Shown here: positions 24,019-31,783 of the stretch, one piece after another
Numbering within the stretch: the first letter of the stretch is position 1
Layout: each line of letters opens with the position of its first letter
Made by a program: the position numbers and the translations under genes
Assembly: GCF_006516965.1 (NCBI RefSeq)
Contig: NZ_VHLH01000001.1
Location: 124,001-188,000 of the forward strand
DNA: 64,000 nucleotides
Source: Pararhizobium mangrovi
GTDB taxonomy: Bacteria > Pseudomonadota > Alphaproteobacteria > Rhizobiales > Rhizobiaceae
Direction: 5' to 3'
Notes under the pieces: model-generated
Seen by the model: only the letters and a program-made list of their open reading frames with translations
Told to the model about the DNA's origin: nothing
Database searches by the model: none

Positions 24019-24381
24019 ATGCAGCGTATGCTGATCGTCGACGATTCCGCCGTCATCCGCAAGGTTGGCAAGCGCATCCTGAACGGAATGGGGTTCCTCG
24101 TCGCCGAGGCGAGTTCGTCGTCGACGACCCTCGACCTGTGCGCAAGACGTCTGCCGGATGCGATCATCCTCGACGCTGGAATGGAAGACGCCGTCGAGAC
24201 GATCACGCGCGTTCGCGCCATGAAAGGCGGCGAGGGCGTGCGCATCTACTATTGCCTGGTGAAGGCCGACCTCAAGCACATGATGGCCGGGCGACGCGCC
24301 GGCGCGGACGATTTTCTCGTCAAGCCGTTCGACCGGGACAGCCTGGCCGAAGCCTTCGGCCGCTACGTCGAGGCGGCCTGA
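24019..24381 (+). CDS. Single-domain receiver protein with degenerate switch residues
   Basis: A 120-residue stand-alone receiver (CheY-like) with no output domain. Conserved features are the acidic pair in LIVDDSAVIRK, a probable acceptor Asp in AIILDAGM, and Lys in FLVKPF. However, the segment after the acceptor (AGMEDAVE) lacks the usual MP and DG residues, and the switch Thr/Ser position after beta-4 reads Leu-Val (YCLVKAD). Phosphorylation-driven switching may be altered or lost. The location between chpT and ctrA suggests a role in the CtrA phosphorelay, perhaps as a non-canonical partner of ChpT; this is inference. Confidence 0.85.
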   Translation: MQRMLIVDDSAVIRKVGKRILNGMGFLVAEASSSSTTLDLCARRLPDAIILDAGMEDAVETITRVRAMKGGEGVRIYYCLVKADLKHMMAGRRAGADDFLVKPFDRDSLAEAFGRYVEAA

Positions 24382-24440
24382 TCGCCGCACCGTCGAAGCG
24401 GCCCGATCGCTGCTCTGTCGAAGCGGCCCGATCGCCGCGG
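24380..24440. repeat. 25-base tandem repeat between receiver gene and ctrA
   Basis: Two full copies (24380-24404 and 24405-24429) and a partial third of a unit beginning GATCGC and ending GAAGCGGCCC, with three to four differences between copies. The first copy starts inside the stop codon of the receiver gene; the array fills the gap between two convergent genes. Confidence 0.6.
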
Positions 24441-24521
24441 CGAACTGCGAAGCGTCCTGAAAATTTTCGGAAATCGGAGTGAGGCCGCGCCGGTGGCGCA
24501 GCCTGGAAGCGGCGCCCGACG

Positions 24522-25223
24522 TCAGGCGCTCGCGAGGACCTGCGTCTCTTCGGGTTCGCGCAGCACGTAGCCACGGCCCCAAACGGTCTCGATGTAGTTC
24601 TTGCCGCCGGCAGCGGTCGCGAGCTTCTTGCGAAGCTTGCAGATGAACACGTCGATGATCTTCAGTTCCGGCTCGTCCATGCCGCCGTAGAGATGGTTGA
24701 GGAACATCTCCTTGGTCAGCGTCGTCCCCTTGCGCAGCGAAAGGAGTTCCAGCATCTGGTACTCCTTGCCCGTCAGATGCACCCGCTGCGAGCCGACCTC
24801 GACGGTCTTCGCATCGAGATTGACGACCAGATCACCGGTCGTGATGACCGACTGGGCGTGCCCCTTGGAGCGGCGGACGATCGCATGGATGCGGGCGACG
24901 AGCTCGTCCTTGTGGAAGGGCTTCGTCATGTAATCGTCGGCGCCAAAGCCGAGCCCGCGCACCTTGTCCTCGATCCCGGCCATGCCGGAGAGGATGAGAA
25001 TGGGCGTCTTGACCTTCGCGACCCGGAGCGTACGCAGCACCTCGTAGCCGGAGACGTCCGGCAGGTTGAGGTCCAGCATGATCAGGTCGTAGTCGTAAAG
25101 CTTTCCGAGATCGACGCCCTCTTCGCCCAGATCCGTCGTGTAGACGTTGAAGCTTTCGGATTTGAGCATCAACTCGATGCTCTGCGCCGTGGCGCCGTCG
25201 TCCTCGATGAGTAGAACACGCAT
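24522..25223 (-). CDS. ctrA: CtrA, master cell-cycle response regulator
   Basis: A 233-residue OmpR-type regulator with the CtrA signature throughout. The receiver has acceptor Asp51 in [15 protein letters not shown] and KPFHKDEL. The winged helix ends [21 protein letters not shown]. The C-terminus is ASA, close to the ClpXP-recognised Ala-Ala end of Caulobacter CtrA. AAAAGGGGAAGATT precedes the chosen ATG; the longer reading upstream is rejected. CtrA controls division, flagellar and envelope genes and silences the origin in Caulobacter. The upstream region carries five GANTC methylation sites and a CtrA-box-like site, suggesting methylation-dependent autoregulation. Confidence 0.97.
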   Translation of the reverse strand: MRVLLIEDDGATAQSIELMLKSESFNVYTTDLGEEGVDLGKLYDYDLIMLDLNLPDVSGYEVLRTLRVAKVKTPILILSGMAGIEDKVRGLGFGADDYMTKPFHKDELVARIHAIVRRSKGHAQSVITTGDLVVNLDAKTVEVGSQRVHLTGKEYQMLELLSLRKGTTLTKEMFLNHLYGGMDEPELKIIDVFICKLRKKLATAAGGKNYIETVWGRGYVLREPEETQVLASA

Positions 25224-25351
25224 AATCTTCCCCTTTTCCGCCGCCCGAAAGAGCTCGGCCCCCTTACGCGAAACGGATCCAGTCGTTGCCTGAACACGAG
25301 GCTGCCACCCAATGGTTAACAAATCCTCATCTTGCTGTGCAAGCTTTCCGC

Positions 25352-25464
25352 GACTCTTAAAATTCGGTATCAGAACACTGATTTTTCATAGGAATCTTTT
25401 GCTCTGAAATTTCAACCAGTACTTCAACCGAGAGCTTCAGAGGACTCTTTCGACTCGCGGAATC
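25352..25464. promoter_or_regulatory. Cluster of five GANTC (CcrM methylation) sites upstream of ctrA
   Basis: GACTC at 25352, GAATC at 25392, GACTC at 25443, GACTC at 25452 and GAATC at 25460. Five sites in 113 bases is far above chance (about 0.4 expected). In Caulobacter the ctrA P1 promoter is controlled by CcrM methylation at GANTC. Confidence 0.6.
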
Positions 25465-25489
25465 CAGCATGCCGATCCGGCCGTTCGCA

Positions 25490-25504
25490 TTTACCGGGCC
25501 TTAA
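25490..25504. promoter_or_regulatory. CtrA-box-like site in the ctrA/FliJ-like region
   Basis: TTTA-N7-TTAA, one mismatch from consensus with exact spacing, 161 bases upstream of the FliJ-like gene and about 267 upstream of ctrA. Pattern-based inference. Confidence 0.35.
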
Positions 25505-25664
25505 ACGATGCCCGCTATGATTAACGATGCCCGTAAACGAAGGGTTACCGCGCGCAGCCTAGACGTGCATCGGCTCGCGGTACGGGTATCGAACGTCGGC
25601 AAGGGCGGCCATTCCGGCCGACGCGAACGGCGAGGGGTTTTCGCTCAGTGGGGAGTATTGCGTC

Positions 25665-26021
25665 ATGAAATCACGGGAAAGCCTTGTTCGGCTCAAGGCG
25701 TTCCAGGTCGGCGAGAAGCGACGACAGCTCGATCAGATACAAACGATGATGAACGAGTTCGAGCGCATGGCCGCGGAGCTGGAAAGCCAGATTGCAAGCG
25801 AAGAGAAGAGGGCGGGCATTTCCGACGTCAACCATTTCGCCTACCCGACCTTCGCCAAGGCGGCCCGCCAGCGTGCCGACAATCTTCAGGGTTCGATCCA
25901 CGAGCTGAAGATCCAGCTCGACGCGGCCGAAATCGCACTCGAGGAGTCCGAGGCGGAACACGCACGGGCAGCCGCACTCGAGGAACGCGACCATACGCCA
26001 AGGGCGAGCCGCGCCGGCTGA
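25665..26021 (+). CDS. FliJ-like flagellar export chaperone/coiled-coil protein
   Basis: A 118-residue, strongly helical protein with heptads across most of its length. It begins MKSRESLVRLKAFQVGEKRRQLDQI, which fits the FliJ family of flagellar type III export proteins (a coiled-coil stalk that works with the FliI ATPase). Other flagellar genes are not in the window, but a FliJ-like gene beside ctrA is a common alphaproteobacterial arrangement. GGGGAG lies about 12 bases upstream of the ATG. The transcript ends in the strong hairpin at 26077-26114. Confidence 0.75.
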   Translation: MKSRESLVRLKAFQVGEKRRQLDQIQTMMNEFERMAAELESQIASEEKRAGISDVNHFAYPTFAKAARQRADNLQGSIHELKIQLDAAEIALEESEAEHARAAALEERDHTPRASRAG

Positions 26022-26076
26022 CGAACGTCATCGTTCGCAAGCCGCGTCACTGCGGCAATCGAGATGGCCCCGAAAC

Positions 26077-26114
26077 GGAAACACCCGGCACGGGAGACCG
26101 TGCCGGGTGTTTCC
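26077..26114 (+). terminator. Strong stem-loop terminator after the FliJ-like gene
   Basis: Perfect 17-base arms (26077-26093 and 26098-26114) with a GAGA tetraloop. The 3' arm contains GTGTTTCC. It lies between the convergent FliJ-like and sciP genes, so it can work in both directions. It is the most stable hairpin noticed in the window. Confidence 0.8.
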
Positions 26115-26201
26115 ATGAGAACTGCAATTTCCAGAACGGATCGATTTGTAAGAACTGATGAAAGCTTGAGCGCAGTGGAACGCCGATACCGAGATCGGGC
26201 G

Positions 26202-26265
26202 TGACTAACGGCGGTATATCCTGCCGCTAATGGCGGTATCCCCAGCCGCTAATGGCGGTATTGCT
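26202..26265. repeat. 22-base tandem repeat over the sciP stop codon
   Basis: Period 22. The core CCGCTAATGGCGGTAT occurs at 26224-26239 and 26246-26261, with a diverged third copy around 26205-26217 (CTAACGGCGGTAT). The copy at 26246 includes the last codons and stop of sciP; the others repeat that stop downstream. Confidence 0.7.
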
Positions 26266-26524
26266 GGATACGCGTGGTGCGCAAGCCGGCCAGGCCGTGG
26301 TCGTTGATCGACGACTGCCACGAAAGGAATTCTTCCACGGTCAGCGTATAGCGATCGCAGGCCTCTTCGAGGCTGAGCAACCCGCCGCGCACCGCCGCCA
26401 CGACTTCCGCCTTCCGCCGGATCACCCAGCGGCGCGTATTGGCCGGCGGAAGATCGGCGATCGTCAGCGGACTTCCGTCCGGGCCGATGACGTATTTGAC
26501 ACGCGGGCGAACCATTTCGGTCAT
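26249..26524 (-). CDS. sciP: SciP (DUF1153) CtrA-inhibitory DNA-binding protein
   Basis: A 91-residue helix-turn-helix protein of the DUF1153/SciP family. The conserved segments RVKYVIGPDGSPLTIADLPP, RWVIRRKAEVVAAVRGGLLS and YTLTVEEFLSWQ are intact. In Caulobacter SciP represses CtrA-activated promoters in G1. The start at 26524 is preferred over an in-frame GTG six codons earlier. A near-consensus and a perfect CtrA box lie upstream (26580-26594 and 26644-26658). Together with ctrA, chpT and the PleC-like gene it completes a CtrA control set within about 17 kb. Its 3' end is part of a tandem repeat. Confidence 0.93.
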   Translation of the reverse strand: MTEMVRPRVKYVIGPDGSPLTIADLPPANTRRWVIRRKAEVVAAVRGGLLSLEEACDRYTLTVEEFLSWQSSINDHGLAGLRTTRIQQYRH

Positions 26525-26579
26525 GCGAAACTCTCTACACACTGATGACCTTGCAGCTTCGAACGCTAGTCCTTGTGGC

Positions 26580-26594
26580 TTAAAATTTGGCTAA
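26580..26594. promoter_or_regulatory. CtrA-box-like site upstream of sciP
   Basis: TTAA-N7-CTAA, one mismatch with exact spacing, 56-70 bases upstream of the sciP start, a typical distance for CtrA activation. Confidence 0.5.
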
Positions 26595-26643
26595 ATGGCT
26601 CGTATCAATTTGTTAAGCATTTGAATTGGCTGCGGAACGACTA

Positions 26644-26658
26644 TTAACTCCGACTTAA
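26644..26658. promoter_or_regulatory. Perfect CtrA box between sciP and mnmA
   Basis: TTAA-CTCCGAC-TTAA, an exact match to the CtrA consensus TTAA-N7-TTAA. It lies 120 bases upstream of sciP and 115 upstream of mnmA, so it could serve either; sciP is more likely because a second site lies nearer to it. Confidence 0.6.
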
Positions 26659-26772
26659 GTGATCGCGCCGATCTTGCCGCGCCGCGCGAATGCCGGTATA
26701 GGCGGGCCGCCGCAGGCGACGCGGACGAGAATGCCGTCGCCGTTTGCTTCGCGAATGCAGGGCCGGTCTCCC

Positions 26773-27978
26773 GTGAATACGCTCGACATCGACAGAAAGC
26801 CCGAGGATACGCGCGTCGTCGTGGCCATGTCCGGCGGCGTCGATTCGTCCGTCGCCGCAGGTCTTCTCAAGCGTCAGGGATACGACGTCGTCGGCGTCAC
26901 GCTGCAGCTCTACGACCATGGCGAGAGCGTCCATCGCGCCGGTTCGTGCTGTGCCGGCCAGGATATCGACGATGCTCGCCGCGCGGCCGAAACGCTCGGC
27001 ATTCCGCATTACGTGCTCGACTACGAGCGACGCTTTCGCGAGGCGGTGATCGATCCCTTCGTGGCAAGCTACGCGGCCGGCGAAACGCCGATCCCGTGCG
27101 TTTCGTGCAACCAGACGGTGAAGTTCGCCGATCTCCTCGCGACCGCGCGGGAACTCGGAGCGGATGCACTGGCGACGGGCCATTACATCCGCTCTCGGGC
27201 CGAGCCGCTCGAAGGCGCGCCGGCCCGGCGCGTGCTTCTGCGTCCGGCCGACGCCGCGCGCGACCAGAGTTATTTCCTCTTCGCCACCACGCAGGAACAG
27301 CTCGACTATCTTCGCTTTCCCCTCGGCGACCTCGCGAAGGCCGAAACCCGGGCGCTGGCCGCCGAAATGGGGCTCGCCATTGCCGAAAAGCCGGACAGCC
27401 AGGATATCTGCTTCGTGCCGCAGGGCCGTTACAGCGATGTCGTGACCAGGCTTCGCCCGGATGCGGCGTTCGGCGGCGAGATCGTTCATCTGGACGGAGG
27501 CGTGCTCGGGCGTCATGAGGGGGTCTTGAACTTCACCGTCGGCCAGCGTCGCGGGCTCGGCGTGGCGGCAGGCGAGCCGCTCTACGTCGTCCACCTCGAT
27601 GCGCGTTCGCGTCGCGTGGTCGTCGGCCCCCGAGAGGCGCTGGCGACGGAACGGGTGATCCTGCGCGAGACGAACTGGCTCGGCGATCGCCCGCTCGCGA
27701 CCCTCGAAAAGCGGCCGCTCGCCTGTTACGCGAAGGTGCGCTCCACGAGCCCGGCTCGTCCCGTGCATCTGTCCGTGAGGGAAGACGGCGCGGCATGCGT
27801 CGCGTTCGACGATGGCGAACGCGGTATCGCCCCCGGCCAGGCCTGCGTGCTCTACGATGGCGAAGGGCAGGGCGCGCGCGTGCTTGGCGGCGGCATCATC
27901 CGTGCCACCGAGCGCAACGCGGACGCCGAGGCGAAGCTTCGCGCCGTGCTTGCGATGCCGGAAGGGGCGGCGGCGTAG
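26773..27978 (+). CDS. mnmA: MnmA tRNA-specific 2-thiouridylase
   Basis: A 401-residue enzyme that makes 2-thiouridine at the wobble position 34 of Lys, Glu and Gln tRNAs, using sulfur from a relay persulfide and ATP. Visible are the PP-loop SGGVDSS, the catalytic Cys in [10 protein letters not shown], the second catalytic Cys in DSQDICFVP, and the C-terminal [10 protein letters not shown] segment. The start chosen is GTG at 26773, giving the N-terminus [21 protein letters not shown] that fits rhizobial MnmA length. Longer in-frame starts at 26755 and 26659 add residues unlike the family. It converges on the oxidoreductase gene after a 21-base gap. Confidence 0.95.
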   Translation: MNTLDIDRKPEDTRVVVAMSGGVDSSVAAGLLKRQGYDVVGVTLQLYDHGESVHRAGSCCAGQDIDDARRAAETLGIPHYVLDYERRFREAVIDPFVASYAAGETPIPCVSCNQTVKFADLLATARELGADALATGHYIRSRAEPLEGAPARRVLLRPADAARDQSYFLFATTQEQLDYLRFPLGDLAKAETRALAAEMGLAIAEKPDSQDICFVPQGRYSDVVTRLRPDAAFGGEIVHLDGGVLGRHEGVLNFTVGQRRGLGVAAGEPLYVVHLDARSRRVVVGPREALATERVILRETNWLGDRPLATLEKRPLACYAKVRSTSPARPVHLSVREDGAACVAFDDGERGIAPGQACVLYDGEGQGARVLGGGIIRATERNADAEAKLRAVLAMPEGAAA

Positions 27979-27999
27979 GCCGGGCCCTAGCCTGCCGGT

Positions 28000-28971
28000 T
28001 TACTCGACGCTGCGTTCGTGCCGCACCGTGCCGGCTTCCAGAATGCGAATGACGGCAAGGCCGTCCTCGATCGGCGTGCGCGGGCGTTCGCCCGTCTCGA
28101 TGCATGCGATGAAATGTTCGAGTTCGCGCGTCAGCGGCATGTGTTCGGCGGTCGCCACATAACGCGGCTCGTGTGTTTCCGATCGCCAGCCACTCGCATC
28201 CCTGAAGATATCGTGTTCGTAGACCGCGAGCTTCTGCGCCCAGGGCGCGACGTCGTCGTAGACGGCCATTGCCCTGGAGCCAACGACGGTCAACCGGCGC
28301 TCGCGATAGGGGTTGAGCCGCGCCGTGAAGACGTGTGCCCGTAAATCGCCCGGAAAGGCGAGATGCAGGTGCGCGAAGTCGCTCAAATGCTCGAGCACCG
28401 CCGTGCCCTCGCCATGCACGCTGATCGGCTCGCTGCCCGAAAGCGCGAGGATCAGCGAGAGGTCGTGCGGTGCGATGTCCCACAGCGCATCGTTTTCGGG
28501 ATGGAAGCGTCCGAGCCCGACACGGTGCGAGTGGATGTAGCCGAGCGTACCGAGCTCTCCGCGCTCGACCATCGCCTGAAGGGCTTCGAAGGCCGGATGG
28601 TAGCGCAGGATATGGCCCGTCATGGCGACGATGCCGGCCTTTCGTGCCGCATCGACGATGCGCTCGGCATCGTCCACCGAAAGCGCGATCGGCTTTTCGA
28701 CGAGCACGTGCTTGCCCGCGGCAATCGCCGCACCGGCGCTTTCGGCCTGATGGTGGGGGGGCAGGGCGATGACGATCGCGTCGATCGCGGGATCGGCGAA
28801 GAGCATCTCCGGATCGAGTGCGCGTACCTGGTAGGTTTCGGCGAACTCGGCCGCCCGGTCGCGATTGCGATCGCTGACGGCGGCGAGCGCGCCGAGGCCG
28901 GCGAGCGTGCGAACGTGGTTGCGACCCCACTGGCCGCAGCCGAGAACGGCGATGCGCGGCGGCTTACTCAT
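28000..28971 (-). CDS. Gfo/Idh/MocA family NAD(P)-dependent oxidoreductase
   Basis: A 323-residue oxidoreductase. It has an N-terminal Rossmann fold (AVLGCGQWGRNHVR), the family EKP motif (VEKPIALS), the helix GHILRYHPAFEAL, and the late HDLSLIL region that holds the substrate-site histidine. It most resembles the branch acting on nucleotide-sugar or inositol-like substrates (WlbA-type 3-dehydrogenases), but the substrate cannot be fixed. It is a single gene between mnmA (convergent) and pyrC, with no sugar-biosynthesis partners adjacent. Confidence 0.87.
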   Translation of the reverse strand: MSKPPRIAVLGCGQWGRNHVRTLAGLGALAAVSDRNRDRAAEFAETYQVRALDPEMLFADPAIDAIVIALPPHHQAESAGAAIAAGKHVLVEKPIALSVDDAERIVDAARKAGIVAMTGHILRYHPAFEALQAMVERGELGTLGYIHSHRVGLGRFHPENDALWDIAPHDLSLILALSGSEPISVHGEGTAVLEHLSDFAHLHLAFPGDLRAHVFTARLNPYRERRLTVVGSRAMAVYDDVAPWAQKLAVYEHDIFRDASGWRSETHEPRYVATAEHMPLTRELEHFIACIETGERPRTPIEDGLAVIRILEAGTVRHERSVE

Positions 28972-29134
28972 GAAACCTCGCTTCCCGCCGATGCGACGGC
29001 TTTCCGTGGTCCGGCTCGCGGCGATCGCCGCTCCGGATCATCCCGAAAGGCTCTAGCCCCGCGCCGGATGCCGCGCAATACACGCCGGATGCGACCTTCC
29101 TTCACGCAGGTTCGCCGCGTAAGCGGTTCCTCTG

Positions 29135-30181
29135 TTACGAGGACGCGGCGACGCGCCAATGGAGCGGCACCTGCGGGTCGAAGACGGTCAGCGGTCCGTC
29201 GTCGGTGTGCAACGGTGCCGGCAGGGGCAGCGCGTCATCGCTGCGTTCGAGGGTGAAGCGGTCCTCGTTCGCCGGCAGGCCGTAGAAGGCCGGGCCGTTC
29301 AGCGAGGCGAAGGCTTCTAGGCGATCGAGGGCGCCTTCCGCCTCGAACACTTCCGCAAGGCACGATAGCGCCACCGGTGCGGTGAAGATGCCCGCGCAGC
29401 CGCATGCGCATTCCTTGCGCGGATCGACGTGCGGCGCGGAATCGGTCCCAAGGAAGAAGCGCGTCTCGCCCGATGTGGCGGCCGCGACGAGTGCGAGCCG
29501 GTGCAACTCGCGCTTGGCGATCGGCAGGCAGTAGTAGTGCGGACGGATCCCGCCCGAAAACAGCGCGTTCCGGTTGATCATCAGATGGTGGACGGTGATC
29601 GTCGCGGCGACGGTCTCGTCGGCCTCGCGGGCATAGGCGACGCCGTCGGCCGTCGTGATGTGCTCCATGACGATCTTCAGCTCGGGCAGCCGCGCGTGAA
29701 TCGGTGCCAGCACGCGTTCGATGAAGACGGCCTCCCGGTCGAAGATGTCGATGGCGGGATCGGTCACCTCGCCGTGGACACACAACGGCATGCCGATCTT
29801 CGCCATGCGCTCGAGGACGGGCTGGACCCGCTCGATGTCACGCACGCCACTCTGCGAGTTCGTGGTCGCACCTGCCGGATAGAGCTTTACGGCGGTGGCG
29901 AGGCCGTCGGTGAAGGCTGCCTCGACATCGTCGGGATTGGTCTCCTCGGTGAGGTAGAGCGTCATCAGCGGCGTAAAGGCATGGCCTTCCGGCAGCGCGC
30001 GCAGAATGCGTTCGCGGTAGGCCGAAGCCTCGGCGCCGCTCACGATCGGCGGCACGAGGTTCGGCATGACGATGGCGCGCGCGAAATGCAGGCTCGTCGC
30101 CGGCAGCACCGCCTCGAGAACTGCCCCGTCGCGCAGGTGCAGGTGCCAATCGTCCGGACGTCGAATTTCAAGGCGGGTCAC
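29135..30181 (-). CDS. pyrC: Dihydroorotase, PyrC type
   Basis: A 348-residue class II (E. coli-type) dihydroorotase of pyrimidine synthesis, converting N-carbamoyl-aspartate to dihydroorotate. The metal ligands are all visible: His13 and His15 in WHLHLRDG, the carboxylated Lys99 in [13 protein letters not shown], His136 in CVHGE, His174 in MEHITT and Asp247 in LGTDSAPH. The start is GTG at 30181 with GGAG eight bases upstream, giving exactly the length usual for the family. It follows the amidase gene by 32 bases and may be co-transcribed with it. Confidence 0.95.
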   Translation of the reverse strand: MTRLEIRRPDDWHLHLRDGAVLEAVLPATSLHFARAIVMPNLVPPIVSGAEASAYRERILRALPEGHAFTPLMTLYLTEETNPDDVEAAFTDGLATAVKLYPAGATTNSQSGVRDIERVQPVLERMAKIGMPLCVHGEVTDPAIDIFDREAVFIERVLAPIHARLPELKIVMEHITTADGVAYAREADETVAATITVHHLMINRNALFSGGIRPHYYCLPIAKRELHRLALVAAATSGETRFFLGTDSAPHVDPRKECACGCAGIFTAPVALSCLAEVFEAEGALDRLEAFASLNGPAFYGLPANEDRFTLERSDDALPLPAPLHTDDGPLTVFDPQVPLHWRVAASS

Positions 30182-30213
30182 GCGGTCGTCTCCGTTGAAA
30201 GAATGCGGGGCCG

Positions 30214-31545
30214 CTAGGCGAGCATGGTGGCAAGCGCGCGCTCGGCGGCGGCGGCAATGGCGAGGATCGACCAGTCCGCACCGGCCGTGCCGGCGATCAT
30301 CAACCCCGTCGGCAGCGCGCCGGGCTCGTGCATCGGCACGCTCGCCGCGCAGCAGTCGAGAAAGTTGAAGATCGAGGGATTGCGCAGCATCAGCGCGTTG
30401 GTCCGGTCGAAATCGGCCTCGCAGGCGGCGATCGTCGGCGCCACCGTCGGCACGGTCGGTGCCAGCAAACCGTCGTATTCGCAAAGGCCCGCGGCGAAAG
30501 AGGCGATCGCATGCGCACGCCGCTCGTGCGCTTCGCGCCGTTCGTCGGCGGAAAAGTCGCGCGCGCCGAGGATGCGTCGCAGAACCCGAGGGTCACCGTG
30601 TTCGGCAAGCGTATCGAGCCGCGCCTGGTGAACGTCCATCGCGTCGCTCGAAACGATCGCCCGGCTCGAGCGGCCCGCTTCGTGCACTTCCTCCGCTTCG
30701 AAATCGACGAGTTCGGCACCGGCCGCTTCCAGCGCGGAGAGCGCATGCGCGAAATCCGCCGCCACCGCCGTGTCGAGATCGTCGGTGACGGTCGTTCGCA
30801 GCACGGCGAAGCGCGTGCCGGAAAGATCGGTTCGTGCGGGCCCGTCCGGCTCGCTCTGCGAGAGCACGGCATGAAGGGCCGCGCAGTCGGCGACGCTCGG
30901 CGCCAGCGGGCCGATGCTGTCGCAACTGGGCGAAAGGGGAAACGTGCCGTCGAGCGGAACCGCCGCCTGGGTCGGCTTGAATCCAGCAAGCCCGTTCAAA
31001 GCCGCGGGAATGCGCACGGAACCGCCGGTATCCGAACCCAGCGCGGCGTCGGCCAGCTTGAGCGCCACGGCCACCGCGCCGCCGGAAGTCGAGCCGCCGG
31101 GAATGCGCGATGGATCGAACCCATTGCCCGGCGTGCCGTAATGCGGGTTGAGCCCGACGCCGGAATAGGCGAATTCCGAAAGGTTCGTCCGGCCGAAGGC
31201 GATCGCACCGGCTCGTTTCAGGCGAGAGACGGCGGTTGAATCCTCGCTCGCCGCCGACTTTCCGGCAAGGACGATCGAGCCGGCCGTCGTCGTCTCGCCC
31301 GCCTCGTCGAAGAGGTCCTTGATCGCGACGGTGAGCCCTGCGAGCGGCGCTCGTACCAACGCCGCGTCGCGGTCGACGGTTTCGGCAGCGGCCACGATGC
31401 GCGCCGCGTCGAAGCGCGTGAAGATTGCCGCGGCGCGCTCGGCGTCGAGCGCCTCGACACGAGCGATCATCGCGCTCGCATGGTCCACGGCGCGAAAGCG
31501 GATGCGGCCGCCTTCGCCGCGACGCAAGGGGGATCGGTCGTGCAT
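30214..31545 (-). CDS. Amidase signature family hydrolase
   Basis: A 443-residue amidase with the Ser-cisSer-Lys triad: Lys76 in VAIKDLFD, the GGSTSGG loop (150-156) with the cis-Ser, and nucleophile Ser176 in [12 protein letters not shown]. The substrate is unknown; family members hydrolyse amides such as indoleacetamide, nicotinamide or carbamates. It is not a GatA for tRNA amidation, as it lacks gatB/gatC neighbours and is short. An AAGGCG ribosome site lies before the ATG. Its location directly upstream of pyrC is compatible with a ureide or nitrogen-scavenging role, but that is inference only. Confidence 0.88.
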   Translation of the reverse strand: MHDRSPLRRGEGGRIRFRAVDHASAMIARVEALDAERAAAIFTRFDAARIVAAAETVDRDAALVRAPLAGLTVAIKDLFDEAGETTTAGSIVLAGKSAASEDSTAVSRLKRAGAIAFGRTNLSEFAYSGVGLNPHYGTPGNGFDPSRIPGGSTSGGAVAVALKLADAALGSDTGGSVRIPAALNGLAGFKPTQAAVPLDGTFPLSPSCDSIGPLAPSVADCAALHAVLSQSEPDGPARTDLSGTRFAVLRTTVTDDLDTAVAADFAHALSALEAAGAELVDFEAEEVHEAGRSSRAIVSSDAMDVHQARLDTLAEHGDPRVLRRILGARDFSADERREAHERRAHAIASFAAGLCEYDGLLAPTVPTVAPTIAACEADFDRTNALMLRNPSIFNFLDCCAASVPMHEPGALPTGLMIAGTAGADWSILAIAAAAERALATMLA

Positions 31546-31666
31546 GTTCGCCTTCTCGCCAGCGGATGAAACCTCTCGGGGTTACCTAGCACACCATCGC
31601 GGCGGGGTCTGCGCAAGCCTTCGGCAATCCCCGCGAAAGACCGTCGAGACGGGCAAATCAAAAACA

Positions 31667-31681
31667 TGACCCTTGCACTCA
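31667..31681. promoter_or_regulatory. IRO-like motif (TGA-N9-TCA) upstream of the FTR1 locus
   Basis: TGACCCTTGCACTCA matches the short RirA iron-responsive operator consensus TGA-N9-TCA, about 100 bases upstream of the first gene of the locus. The motif is only six fixed bases, so chance occurrence is possible. Confidence 0.3.
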
Positions 31682-31783
31682 ATTTTCACTTGCGGCTCGT
31701 TTGGGCCCGGTGCTAGCTCTTGCGCCATAGACGGGGTGGCGCCTCGCCTCGGCTCGGACGAACGTTTTGCAGGGAGACACTTC

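Larger units (their letters stand above)
25224..25664. other. Divergent ctrA/FliJ-like control region
   Basis: About 440 bases without a gene, more AT-rich than its surroundings. It contains the GANTC cluster, a CtrA-box-like site and a direct repeat (TTAA[A]CGATGCCCG at 25501 and 25521). It carries the divergent promoters of ctrA and the FliJ-like gene; exact -35/-10 boxes were not assigned. Confidence 0.6.
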
